Assembly: GCA_963771545.1 (NCBI GenBank)
Contig: CAVYTX010000002.1
Span: forward strand, 2,046,001-2,110,000
From: CAKZLS01 sp963771545
Lineage (GTDB): Bacteria > Pseudomonadota > Alphaproteobacteria > Rhodospirillales > Defluviicoccaceae
Direction of reading: 5' to 3'
Length of the DNA stretch: 64,000 nt
Both the position numbers and the translations under genes were made by a program. How positions within the stretch are numbered: the stretch's first letter is position 1; the number at the start of each line of letters is the position of its first letter. Below, in pieces: positions 45,389-54,280 of this stretch. The notes beneath the pieces are model-generated. The model made no database searches, was not told where the DNA came from, and saw only the letters and a program-made list of their open reading frames with translations.

Positions 45389-45599
45389 GGCGTGACGCTC
45401 AATTCTTCGCATCGCCAATGGTAGTGTGAGCGTAATGCTCTCTGCGGCGATGACGCCGAGGGTGCGGTAATTCCTTGCGATGCCCATTGCAAGGCCAACG
45501 TTGACGCTGAGCTTATCCCACCGATGACGGCGAGGTGACCATATTTCCGACTTCTCCACGGAGTATGGAGCCCCGTGAACCAAGGGCTATGATAGCGGC

Positions 45600-46247
45600 A
45601 TGAAGCCGGCGCCAGAAAAGCCGTCCGATGCAATCTCACCCGCTCCTGGGGCGTTTATGGATCGGACTTCGGACCGTCTTCGCCACCTGGCCTACGGCGG
45701 CGCTCAGGACCGTGTAAGCTTGGGCTTTATCGTCACCGAACTTCGAAACCGCGCGCTGGGACTGCTGCTTCTGATTTTCGCGCTTCCGTGTTGCGTTCCG
45801 ATGCCGCCGGGGATACCGGCGGCCTGTGGCATCGCGATCCTATTCGTCGGCATCCAGATGCTTTTCGGTCGGCAGAGTCCTTGGCTTCCAAGAGCTTTGG
45901 CCCATCGTGACATGGCGCGCGCCGATCTTCAGCGGCTTGTTGATCGTACCGCCGGGGCGGTGGAACGGCTGGAGCGCCTGTGCCGGCCCCGCTTGGCGCC
46001 CCTAACCGGTGGCGTTGGCAAAATTTTCATCGGTCTCGTCGTCTCGGTCCTGGCTGTGATTTTGATCTTGCCCATTCCGTTCGTGGGCAACATTCCACCC
46101 GGAATTGCAACGGCCGTCATCGGGCTCGGGCTTGCCGAACGCGATGGCCTGATGGTGTCGTTGGGCTTTGTCGCCGCCGCCATTGCCGTGGCGATCACGT
46201 CGACGGTCGCGTGGGGCGCGCTGCTGGGGCTTTTCTCGCTCGTCTAA
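45600..46247 (+). CDS. exoD: ExoD family exopolysaccharide synthesis protein
   Basis: The 215 residues match ExoD: LGLLLLIFALPCCVPMPPGIP, GQMLFGRQSPWLPRAL-like central block, then IVVSVLAVILILPIPFVGN-like TM segments and PPGIATAVIGLGLAERDG. ExoD is needed for normal exopolysaccharide and alkaline tolerance in rhizobia; its biochemical role is unknown. Four predicted TM helices. Confidence 0.9.
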   Translation: MKPAPEKPSDAISPAPGAFMDRTSDRLRHLAYGGAQDRVSLGFIVTELRNRALGLLLLIFALPCCVPMPPGIPAACGIAILFVGIQMLFGRQSPWLPRALAHRDMARADLQRLVDRTAGAVERLERLCRPRLAPLTGGVGKIFIGLVVSVLAVILILPIPFVGNIPPGIATAVIGLGLAERDGLMVSLGFVAAAIAVAITSTVAWGALLGLFSLV

Positions 46248-46342
46248 CAGTCTAGAACACACCTCACTTAAGCGAGCGACAACCTGTGAATTCGGTCCGC
46301 CGCCCCCATGACGGCACCATGCCAGACGCCTCGGCCTCGGGG

Positions 46343-47347
46343 CTACGACAAGCCGAAAAACGCCCGGCCGCTTGGCCAGAATAAGATGCCAACATACGCC
46401 GCGTAGCCGCAAAGCAGCACCAGACCTTCCCATCGGGAAATCCGCCATCCGCTAATGGAGAACAGGACGGCGATCCCGGTCGCCGCGAGCATTACCCAGA
46501 TGTCGAATTGGATGATCTGCGACGGCACCGCCAACGGACGGACCACGGACGTAACGCCGAGGATTCCGAGGATATTGAAGATATTGCTCCCGATCACGTT
46601 ACCGAACGCGACGTCGGATTGACCGCGCAGGCCCGCGACCACGGACGTCGCAAGCTCGGGGAGCGAGGTGCCGACGGCAACGATCGTCAACCCGATCACC
46701 GTCTCGGAAATCCCCATGGTGCGCGCGATGGTAATGGCGCCATTCACCAATAACGAGGCCCCTACGATCAATGCGACGAGGCCTCCCAGGGTCCATAGAA
46801 TCGACGTCCACAGTTTGGTTGGCTGAAACGAGATCGCTTCTGCCTGTTCCCGGTGCACCACCGAGGCCGCATCGGCCTTGGCTCGGTCAAGCCTGAAGGA
46901 AAGATACACATAGCCCGCCAACAGAACCAGCAACGCCAAGCCGACACCTCTGTTGAGCGAGCCGATCGCGCACACCACCGCCAGGATGAGGCTGGCGATG
47001 ATCAGCGCCGTTCCGTCGCGAAGGAAGGCACTCTTCGTGGTCGCGATAGGAGCGATCAATGCCGACACGCCGAGGATCAGGAGGATATTGGCGATGTTGC
47101 TGCCGACCACGTTGCCGACCGCGATTCCGGGAGATTCCTTGAGCGCGGCGCTGACACTGGCGGTCAGCTCGGGAGTGGACGTGCCAAATCCGACGACCGT
47201 CAGGCCGATGAGCAGGGGCGATATCCCGAGCCGCCGCGCGATGGCGACGGAACCGCGAACGAGGCCCTCGGCGCCACCAACCAGGGCAATCAGCCCCAGA
47301 ACGAGCAAGAGCCACGATAGGGTTGCGTCCGCGATCGAGTTCATCAT
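46343..47347 (-). CDS. Ca2+/Na+ antiporter, CaCA family
   Basis: The 334 residues contain the two alpha repeats of the YrbG type: GFGTSTPELTASVSAALKES with GNVVGSNIANILLILG, and AVGTSLPELATSVVAGLRGQ with GNVIGSNIFNILGILG. About ten TM helices. Exchanges Ca2+ for Na+ at the inner membrane. The ATG pair at 47347/47344 leaves a small start uncertainty; AAGGG fits either. Confidence 0.93.
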   Translation of the reverse strand: MMNSIADATLSWLLLVLGLIALVGGAEGLVRGSVAIARRLGISPLLIGLTVVGFGTSTPELTASVSAALKESPGIAVGNVVGSNIANILLILGVSALIAPIATTKSAFLRDGTALIIASLILAVVCAIGSLNRGVGLALLVLLAGYVYLSFRLDRAKADAASVVHREQAEAISFQPTKLWTSILWTLGGLVALIVGASLLVNGAITIARTMGISETVIGLTIVAVGTSLPELATSVVAGLRGQSDVAFGNVIGSNIFNILGILGVTSVVRPLAVPSQIIQFDIWVMLAATGIAVLFSISGWRISRWEGLVLLCGYAAYVGILFWPSGRAFFGLS

Positions 47348-47674
47348 GCACCCTTGTCGTCGTTTCTCCCGCCCCGTCAAGAGGCGCGATGGCCACAGTA
47401 TATGCGCCAACCCCCTCAAACGCGAGGCGTTGAACGCGACCCGCGTTAGGTGTTTGCTCCGGGTAACCAACCAAAGACATGCCCGCGCCCAAGCGCGCCC
47501 AAGTAAGCGGGAACGTCGAAGCGAGAGGGGCAGGCGGCAGGCTCGGAAAGCGACGTCAATGAACGCGTTCCTCTACGACCATCCCATGACGGTAAAATTG
47601 CTCGATTTAACTCACCGCGCAAGAACCGCGTACTCAGGCCGTCAATCCTCTCCCCGTCTTAAGAGGCGCAAGTC
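47348..47674. other. intergenic region, nothing recognised
   Basis: About 330 bases between the antiporter start and the mscL stop, on the upstream side of the antiporter. It should contain its promoter. No gene, repeat or RNA could be supported. Confidence 0.5.
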
Positions 47675-48103
47675 TCAGGCTTTTTTAAGCGCGTCGCGAA
47701 TTTCGGTGAGCAGCTTCACTTCCGCCGAGGGTTCCGGCGTCGTCGGCTTTTTCGGTTCGTCCTCGGCCAGCTTCTTCAGCCTGTTGACGTTCTTGATGAT
47801 GATGAACAGAACAAACGCGACGATCAGAAAAGAAATGACGGCGTTGATGAACAGCCCGTAATTGATGGTGGGCGCGCCCGCCGCCTGCGCCGCCGATAGG
47901 CTGGCATAATCGCCCTCGCCCAGGTTGATGAACAGGTTGGAGAAGTCGATTCCCCCGGTGATGACCCCGATGATCGGGTTGATGATATCGGCCACCAATG
48001 AATTGACGATGGAGGTAAACGCGGCGCCGATGACGATCCCGACGCCCATGTCGACGACGTTGCCCTTGACCGCGAAGTCCTTGAATTCCTGCAATATGCT
48101 CAT
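47675..48103 (-). CDS. mscL: large-conductance mechanosensitive channel
   Basis: The 142 residues fit MscL closely: MSILQEFKDFAVKGNVVDMG, TM1 GIVIGAAFTSIVNSLVADII, periplasmic loop, TM2 INAVISFLIVAFVLFIIIKN, and a cytoplasmic helix ending KLLTEIRDALKKA. Emergency osmotic valve. AAGGGG is spaced well before the ATG. Confidence 0.97.
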   Translation of the reverse strand: MSILQEFKDFAVKGNVVDMGVGIVIGAAFTSIVNSLVADIINPIIGVITGGIDFSNLFINLGEGDYASLSAAQAAGAPTINYGLFINAVISFLIVAFVLFIIIKNVNRLKKLAEDEPKKPTTPEPSAEVKLLTEIRDALKKA

Positions 48104-48218
48104 GAGTTTATCCCCTTGCCCATGCGTCGCCGGCATCCCCCATGCCGTTGAACCGCAGACCGCGAATTTGAACGCGGTTATTGTTACCCCGACCTGCAAT
48201 CTTTCCCATAGGTTTTTC

Positions 48219-49575
48219 TGCCTCTTCGACGTGGCAAGTGGAATTCAAGAGGTTGCGTAGGTCGTGAACGGCTATCCTCCGTCGGCAAGGACGGCGACGG
48301 AGGGATGGGCGATGGATGCGAAGGATGTATTGGCGCTTAGCCTTGGGGTGACGCCACCGTGGCGCCTGGCGGATCAATGCTTGGACACGAGCAAACGCCC
48401 GCACGTCCTGGAGATCGTGCTGGAGACGGAACGTGGGGCGGAGTTCGCCTGTCCGGAGTGCGCCACGTCCCGCAAGGCGCGTGACTTCAAGGATTTCACT
48501 TGGCGGCACCTGAACTTCTTCCAGCACCACTGCCTGATCAGCGCTCGGGTGCCGCGGACGGACTGCCCCGAACATGGGGTGAAGCGGGCAAACGTTCCGT
48601 GGGCGCGCGACGGGAGCGGCTTCACGTTGCTGTTCGAGCAGGCGGCGATGACCCTGGTGCGCGAGACGCCGGTGCTGGCCGTGGCCCGGTTCATCGGCGT
48701 CACCGACAAGCGGCTGTGGCGGATCGTCGAGCACTACGTCGCCAAGGCGCCGCGGGGTCTCGACCTTTCCCGCCTCGGCGCCTTCGCGTTCGACGAGACG
48801 GCCTCCAAGAGAGGCCGCACCGACTTCACCGTGTTCATCGACGCGGACCGCAAGAGCGAGCCGGTGATCTTCACCACGCCGGGCAAGGGCAAGGCGACGG
48901 TCGAGGCATTCAAGGCCTTCCTGAAGACGCACGGGGGTGAGCCGAGCCGCGTCACCGAGGTGGTCCGCGAAACATGTCGCCCGCCTTCCTCGCCGCCGTC
49001 GGCAAGGCATTTCCGGACGCCACCGTGACCGTCGACTGGTTCCATGTGGTGCAGCTGTTCACCAAGGCGGTGGACGACGTGCGCAAGACGGAACGCAAAC
49101 AGGTACCGATGCCCGCCGCCACCCGCTGGGCGGTGCTGAAAGCGCACGACGGCGGTCGGCTGACCGACAAACAAGCCACCGCCTTGGCCGAACTGGAAGC
49201 CGGTGACTTCCTCACCGCCAAAGCTTGGCGGATCAAGGAGAAGCTCCGCTGGGTGCGGCGGACGGAAACTCCGTTTGCCGCCCGCTGGCGTCTCTCCCAC
49301 TTCCTCCGCCACGCCCATGAGCAAATCGGCCACGGCCCCCTGTTCGAGGCCGTGGCCAGCACCCTGGAGACCGTCGAGAAACACCGTGAACGCATCCTGG
49401 AGCGATGGACATCAACCCACGGCAATGCCCGCATCGAAGCCATGAACGGCCTGTTCCAGGCGGCCCGGGCGCGGGCCAGGGGCTACCGTAACACCGCCAC
49501 CTTCATCACCATGATCTACCTGATCGCCGCCCCACTCGGAAACCTGTTCAATTCCATTTGAAACGTCGAAGAGCC
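48219..49575 (+). mobile_element. ISL3-family insertion sequence
   Basis: Imperfect terminal inverted repeats bound it: left CCTCTTCGACGTGGCAAGTG (48221-48240) and, on the other strand, right GCTCTTCGACGTTTCAAATG. The single transposase gene inside is frameshifted. No clear 8-bp target duplication was seen, though TTTTT lies on both sides. Confidence 0.8.
48264..49561 (+). pseudogene. ISL3 transposase, frameshifted
   Basis: The first part has the N-terminal zinc ribbon (CPECATSRKARDF, TDCPEHGVKR) and a helix-turn-helix, then the DDE start GAFAFDETASKRGR. The frame breaks at about 48965-48975. The rest resumes in another frame with MSPAFLAAVGKAFPDATVTV, DWFHVVQLFTKAVDD and the terminal NARIEAMNGLFQ. 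No slippery site is visible, so this copy is probably dead. Confidence 0.9.
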
Positions 49576-49878
49576 TTTTTGTTGGTCTCCGAGGTACCCG
49601 TGTGCCGCCTTTCGTGGCAATAGTCGACGAATCACGGCTACACCGCTCTATGAAATCGTCCTGTTATAAAATAACATCTGACGCTTTTTATGTATAGCTT
49701 GGCCTGGTGACGGCGTTTTGGCGACGGACGATCCCGGATCTTTCTCTGGTCACATAGTGCGACTCCTGATCGATCCTGATTTCAGGCAACATATGACACC
49801 GCAGGCGCGGGGAGCGAAAGCCGACAATCAGAGATTAATCATCTACGATCGGGCAAGGTAGCAAAAGGGTTTCGGACT
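49576..49878. other. region without a recognised gene
   Basis: Between the ISL3 element and the epimerase gene; moderately AT-rich near 49660-49690. It likely contains the promoter of the downstream gene. Confidence 0.5.
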
Positions 49879-50838
49879 ATGCGGATATGGATTTCTGGTG
49901 CCGGTGGAATGATGGGCTCGCACCTCGCTGAGATGGCAGTAAACTCTGGTCATGATGTTATTGCCACCTATTACAAACCGACGATCGATCTCATCGACGT
50001 GCAGGCATTGCCTTTGCAAGAGGTTGATGTGCGCGACTGGTGTTCAGTGTACGATTCGCTGGAACAATTTCGGCCCGATGCCGTCTTTCACTTGGCGGCT
50101 CAGAGCTATCCGACAGTGTCCTGGCAGCGACCAACCGAGACGTTGGAGACAAACGTTGTTGGAACGGCCAACATCTTCGAAGCACTTCGCCGACTAGGAT
50201 CGAGAGCTCGGGTTATAGTAGCCGGGTCGTCGGCGGAATATGGCGCAGTAGACGCCGACCGAGTGCCCATCACCGAGGATGCCCCTTTGCTACCACTTCA
50301 TCCCTACGGTGTTTCAAAGGTCGCGGCGGATCTGCTTGCCTTTCAATACCATGCCAGCTTTGGCGCTGATTCGGTGCGGGTCAGAATTTTTAATTGCACT
50401 GGACCCCGCAAAGTCGGAGATGCGTTATCCGATTTCGTCCGGCGAGCGGTGTGGCTTGAGCGCCATCCAGAGGAATGCCACATCCGTGTGGGCAATCTCG
50501 CAACCAGGCGGACGATCGTCGACGTGCAAGACCTGAACCGCGGTCTCCTGTTGCTCTTGGACAAGGGCGATAGCGGAGATGTTTATAATCTCGGTGGCTC
50601 GACGGCCTATCTCATGGAGGATCTGCTAGCATGCGTGATCAGGAGATCAGTCCGCAATGACATCATTCCGCATGTCGATCCAGCATTGTTGCGACCCACC
50701 GACGAGCCGATCATTTGGGGTGACAGCACCAAGTTGGCCGCGGTCACGGGCTGGCACCAAACAATTCCTTTGGACAAGACCGTTCAGAAGATGTTGGACT
50801 ACTGGCGCCAGAAGCCAGAGGCGGCTCTTCTCGTGTGA
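49879..50838 (+). CDS. NAD(P)-dependent sugar-nucleotide epimerase/reductase (Rmd-like)
   Basis: The 319 residues are an extended SDR: GAGGMMGSHLAE at the N-terminus, catalytic Ser in AGSSAEYG, YGVSKVAAD (Tyr-x3-Lys) and TGPRKVGDALSDFVRRA. This layout fits GDP-6-deoxy-D-mannose reductase or a related epimerase, acting on a nucleotide sugar for exopolysaccharide. Partner GDP-mannose dehydratase (Gmd) is not in the window. Confidence 0.85.
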   Translation: MRIWISGAGGMMGSHLAEMAVNSGHDVIATYYKPTIDLIDVQALPLQEVDVRDWCSVYDSLEQFRPDAVFHLAAQSYPTVSWQRPTETLETNVVGTANIFEALRRLGSRARVIVAGSSAEYGAVDADRVPITEDAPLLPLHPYGVSKVAADLLAFQYHASFGADSVRVRIFNCTGPRKVGDALSDFVRRAVWLERHPEECHIRVGNLATRRTIVDVQDLNRGLLLLLDKGDSGDVYNLGGSTAYLMEDLLACVIRRSVRNDIIPHVDPALLRPTDEPIIWGDSTKLAAVTGWHQTIPLDKTVQKMLDYWRQKPEAALLV

Positions 50839-51069
50839 ACGGGCGAGAATCGAATCGTTTGGTGGCCCCCTCCGATACGAACATTGGAACGACGTTTTCG
50901 CTCCAATGCGGGGTGGTATATGTGCTCGTAGGGAGCTAAACAGACATTCGAGGTTCGCGAAGTTTCGACGAAGCGCCGACCGGCATCTTGAAAAAGGGGC
51001 CAGCGGTCGCGGTACGCCAAGGTGCGTATACCAACGGCGAGAATTATTGACCTGAATGCGCCCGAACGC

Positions 51070-51390
51070 TTATCCCGCTGTTTCCGGCGAGATCAACCTT
51101 TTGTAGGTGAGTGACGACGTGGGCGGCCATGGCGCCGACGACATGGGGGTCGTGTCCTCGGAAGTGCCGGGATAGGAGGCCCACTCGTCGGTCTTGAGGG
51201 TCGCGCCGCAAGCGATGTTGGCGGCGACGAAGGCGCGGATCCTTTCGGCGGAATAGGCGGCGATGGGGGCGAGGCGAAGGCGGCCCGGGCCGTCGCCGAC
51301 GATTTCGACCGCGCCGATCACCGCCATCTTGCCCCGTGGGCTGCGTCCTCCTCCGCCGGCAACGGGGTCTTCCTTAGTCCTGACTTTGCG
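51070..51390 (-). pseudogene. IS1595-family transposase remnant
   Basis: One frame encodes VGD-GPGRLRLAPIAAYSAE and ATLKTDEWASYPG, typical of IS1595. A second frame continues the protein as RGHDPHVVGAMAAHVV. Both ends and a frame are broken. Confidence 0.8.
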
Positions 51391-51830
51391 CGCGCGAGTT
51401 TCATAGTCCGAGCACTCGTTTATGTTTATGCATAATAATTCCAATATACTTATTATAAATATCTCGATTGACTGATAAAACTATCTCGATAAATCGCCAG
51501 ACGGAATGAATTTTTTCCATGTGATCACAATCTTTGACGAGATGATATTTTGTGGAACTAGTAATCGTGAGTGGGACACCATGAGGATTATGCGGACGAA
51601 GCTATGAAACCCGCAGGCGCCGCACCCGGCATTTACCTCATCTTGGACACACTCTAGCTGTAATTTAGCCTCATTCACCTTTTACTACCGCCTCCAGTGA
51701 GCAACCGACAAGCGTGGGCGAGCGGGCCACTCGATCATGGGTCTTTGCGAAATGGCCATACTCATTTCGCACATGTTCGGTGGTGGGCCTGGCGGCCCGC
51801 CCGGGCGATCAAATGGATGCAGGAGAAACC
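51391..51830. other. region without a recognised gene
   Basis: Lies upstream of the RTX protein; partly AT-rich (51410-51590). No supported gene; likely carries the RTX gene's promoter. Confidence 0.5.
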
Positions 51831-53621
51831 ATGCCAACAACACCACTTCCGGAAGGTCAGAACGGCATCGCCGCAGCGTATCTGGACGACGCCAACATCG
51901 GCGCAGATCCAGACGTGCTTTTTGCCGATGACTTCGAGTCGTACTCTTCGAAGAGCGAACTATGGTCGAATTGGTCGAATTTCTTTCAACAGCACCTTAC
52001 CCGCATCGCGACGGAAGCGGACAACGTCTTTAGCGGAGACCAGTCCCTCGAGTTCAAGCTGCCGCAAACAAGCTCCGAAGTGGCGAACGCGGTGGTGAAG
52101 GACCTCGGTTCAACCGAGGATCAACTGTTCGTCCGCGTCTACACCAAGTTCGACTCCGGGTATGACACGGGGGATGGTCACAACGGCATTGAGATTTCTT
52201 CGAACTATCCGGGGCCCGGTAATGTGCCCGACGGTAGCGACTTCTTCATGTTCATGTTAGAGAACAGCCAGTATTATAACGAAGGTGACCTCGGCTACAC
52301 GCACGTCTACGCCTATCATCCCGAGCAACGCGGGCAGTGGGGTGATCACTGGTACCCCGATGGACGCGTCCTTCCGTATGATTCGACGCCCGGCGACTTC
52401 GGTCCCGACTTTGTCGCTCGACCCAACTTCATCCCGGAAACGGACAAGTGGTACAGCTACGAGTTCATGGTGCAAGCCAACACGCCGGGTGCGGACGACG
52501 GACGTGTCGCCGCGTGGATCGACGGCGATCTTGTCGCGGATTTCCAGAACCTTCGAATGCGTGACATAAGCAGCCTAAAGATCGATCGGATCGCACTCGG
52601 ACTTCACTCCAAAGGTTCACCGCAAGAGAACACAAAGTGGTATGACGATGTCGTGGTCGCACGGTCGTATATCGGACCGATGTCCACATCTTCCTCGCCT
52701 CCCACCGACACCACCGGCGACCACGACGTCATCATCGGTGATGCGAATGGCAACAATCTTGCTGGCGGCGATGGCGACGACACGTTGGGCGGGGATCTGG
52801 GCGAGGACACCTTCGACGGCGGTGGGGGCTCGGACACCGTCGACTACAGCTATTCCTCGTCCGACCGGTTGCGGGTGGATCTGTCGGAAGGGTTTGCCTG
52901 GTTCGTCGACGATCCAAACAGCCCCGTTGGTACGGGCAATGAAGCCAGCACCACCGAAGTTTTGATGTCTATCGAGAATGTCATCGGCAGCCGAGGCGAC
53001 AACGTCATTATCGGTGACGCCAACGACAATGTTCTCACGGGCCATTTCGGTCAGGACACCTTCGACGGCGGTGGAGGCTCGGACACTGTCGACTACAGCT
53101 ATAGTTTTCAGGATCGGTTGCGGGTGGATCTGTCGGAAGACCGGGCCTGGTTTGTCGACGATCCCACCAGTCCCGCTGGTCCGGGCAATGAGCCCAGCAC
53201 CACCGAAGTGTTGACGTCCGTTGAGAACGTGGTCGGCAGCCGAGGCGACAATGTCCTCATCGGCGATGCCGACGAGAATAGGCTCGATGGGGGCCAGGGC
53301 GATGACACTCTGACCGGTGGAGGCGATAACGATGTGTTCGTGTTCGGCAACAAATATGACCGCGACACAGTGACTGACTTCGATGACGGCCCCGGTTCGG
53401 ATGTGATTGATGCTCGGGAAACAGGCCTTAACACGGTGGCGGAGTTCAACGAACTGGCCGAGTCGGGCGGAGATGAAGACCTGGTTGACTCCGGCGACAA
53501 CGCGCTGGGGATCGAGGTGAGCGTGGTCAGCGGAGACTTGGTCATGGATTTCGGTGGTGGCGACGTCCTGACCGTTCTCAACGAAACGTATCTCCTTGAG
53601 AACGAGTTTATTCTCGTTTGA
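51831..53621 (+). CDS. RTX exoprotein with jelly-roll N-terminus
   Basis: The 596 residues start at MPTTPLPEGQNG (ATG 51831) after CAGGAGAAACC; an in-frame upstream extension lacks such a site. Residues about 30-270 form a beta-rich polysaccharide lyase/LamG-like domain (FADDFESYSSKSELWSNW start, KWYDDVVVARSYIG end). From about 295, RTX nonapeptides (GDHDVIIGDANGNNLAGGDG) alternate with two 83-residue modules (DTVDYSYS, LRVDLSE, AWFVDDP, STTEVL). Ca2+-dependent type I secretion is expected. The target may be polysaccharide, given the neighbouring genes. Confidence 0.85.
   Translation: MPTTPLPEGQNGIAAAYLDDANIGADPDVLFADDFESYSSKSELWSNWSNFFQQHLTRIATEADNVFSGDQSLEFKLPQTSSEVANAVVKDLGSTEDQLFVRVYTKFDSGYDTGDGHNGIEISSNYPGPGNVPDGSDFFMFMLENSQYYNEGDLGYTHVYAYHPEQRGQWGDHWYPDGRVLPYDSTPGDFGPDFVARPNFIPETDKWYSYEFMVQANTPGADDGRVAAWIDGDLVADFQNLRMRDISSLKIDRIALGLHSKGSPQENTKWYDDVVVARSYIGPMSTSSSPPTDTTGDHDVIIGDANGNNLAGGDGDDTLGGDLGEDTFDGGGGSDTVDYSYSSSDRLRVDLSEGFAWFVDDPNSPVGTGNEASTTEVLMSIENVIGSRGDNVIIGDANDNVLTGHFGQDTFDGGGGSDTVDYSYSFQDRLRVDLSEDRAWFVDDPTSPAGPGNEPSTTEVLTSVENVVGSRGDNVLIGDADENRLDGGQGDDTLTGGGDNDVFVFGNKYDRDTVTDFDDGPGSDVIDARETGLNTVAEFNELAESGGDEDLVDSGDNALGIEVSVVSGDLVMDFGGGDVLTVLNETYLLENEFILV
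52806..53303 (+). repeat. tandem duplication, 249-bp (83-codon) unit
   Basis: GACACCTTCGACGGCGGTGG starts both copies (52806 and 53055), giving an in-frame spacing of 249 bp. The copies are similar but diverged by substitution. Confidence 0.85.
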
Positions 53622-53815
53622 GTGGCAAGGTAACGCCACTCTTCGACAGGGCCAAAGCCCCGCGTTCTTTTATCGAGGCTCATGGAAGGAAAAAGTGACG
53701 CAATCTGGAGTGAACCCCGAGAATGAGACAGCTTGAAAAATGACAGTTCTGATCGGAGGCACTGGATCTTATGAGAAGATCGCTGGTATTCAGCCGGGAT
53801 TTCAACCTTGCGGCG

Positions 53816-54229
53816 TTATCTCGGGTGGAGAGTAGAGAGTGGAGAGTGGATCTCGGTTCTTTCGCGAGAGTTGAAAGTTTGCAAGCGCCCGGTGGCGACC
53901 CTGGCGCTTACTTTTCTGTCTGCACGCCAGTACCGCCGGCACATCGAAAAGCCGTTGGTGAAGGTGACGCTCTCCCATTCTCCATTGAGAGCAAGCTTAA
54001 TGGTTTCGATGAGAGCCGCGTCCACTTCTAGCCCACCAAGCGTGTGCTGGCCGGCCTCGGCAAGCATGTAGAGGATATCCTCTGCGGTGTGCTTTCCATC
54101 GAGACAGCCCTTTTCATGGTAGTGCAGGTCCAACCGATCGGCGCCAATCGACCGCAGGCGGACGACGCCCGGGTCCGTGACCAGCGAGGACACCGGCTTC
54201 GTAACCAACACCGGGTTGGCGTACGCCAT
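53816..54229 (-). CDS. small paralogue of the surface-protein C-terminal domain
   Basis: The 137 residues begin MAYANPVLVTKPVSSLV. The first half (TDPGVVRLRSIGADRLDLHY, then DILYMLAEAGQHTL) resembles the C-terminal lectin-like domain of the 54281-58131 protein (DADPGVVRLNNVDDRGFELR). It may be a truncated duplicate. The last third is Arg-rich and less convincing. Starts 51 bp downstream of that gene's end. Confidence 0.55.
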   Translation of the reverse strand: MAYANPVLVTKPVSSLVTDPGVVRLRSIGADRLDLHYHEKGCLDGKHTAEDILYMLAEAGQHTLGGLEVDAALIETIKLALNGEWESVTFTNGFSMCRRYWRADRKVSARVATGRLQTFNSRERTEIHSPLSTLHPR

Positions 54230-54280
54230 GGCAAGCGGCAGCGTCTTCCACGAATCGGCTGCCCCACGAACGAGGCCCCA

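Noticed and set aside
48964..48976. Programmed frameshift in the ISL3 transposase
   Set aside because: No slippery heptamer or downstream stimulatory hairpin was visible, and the family normally has a single frame.
53820..53860. GAGAGTGGA-type short repeats
   Set aside because: Too short and imperfect to be more than local slippage.
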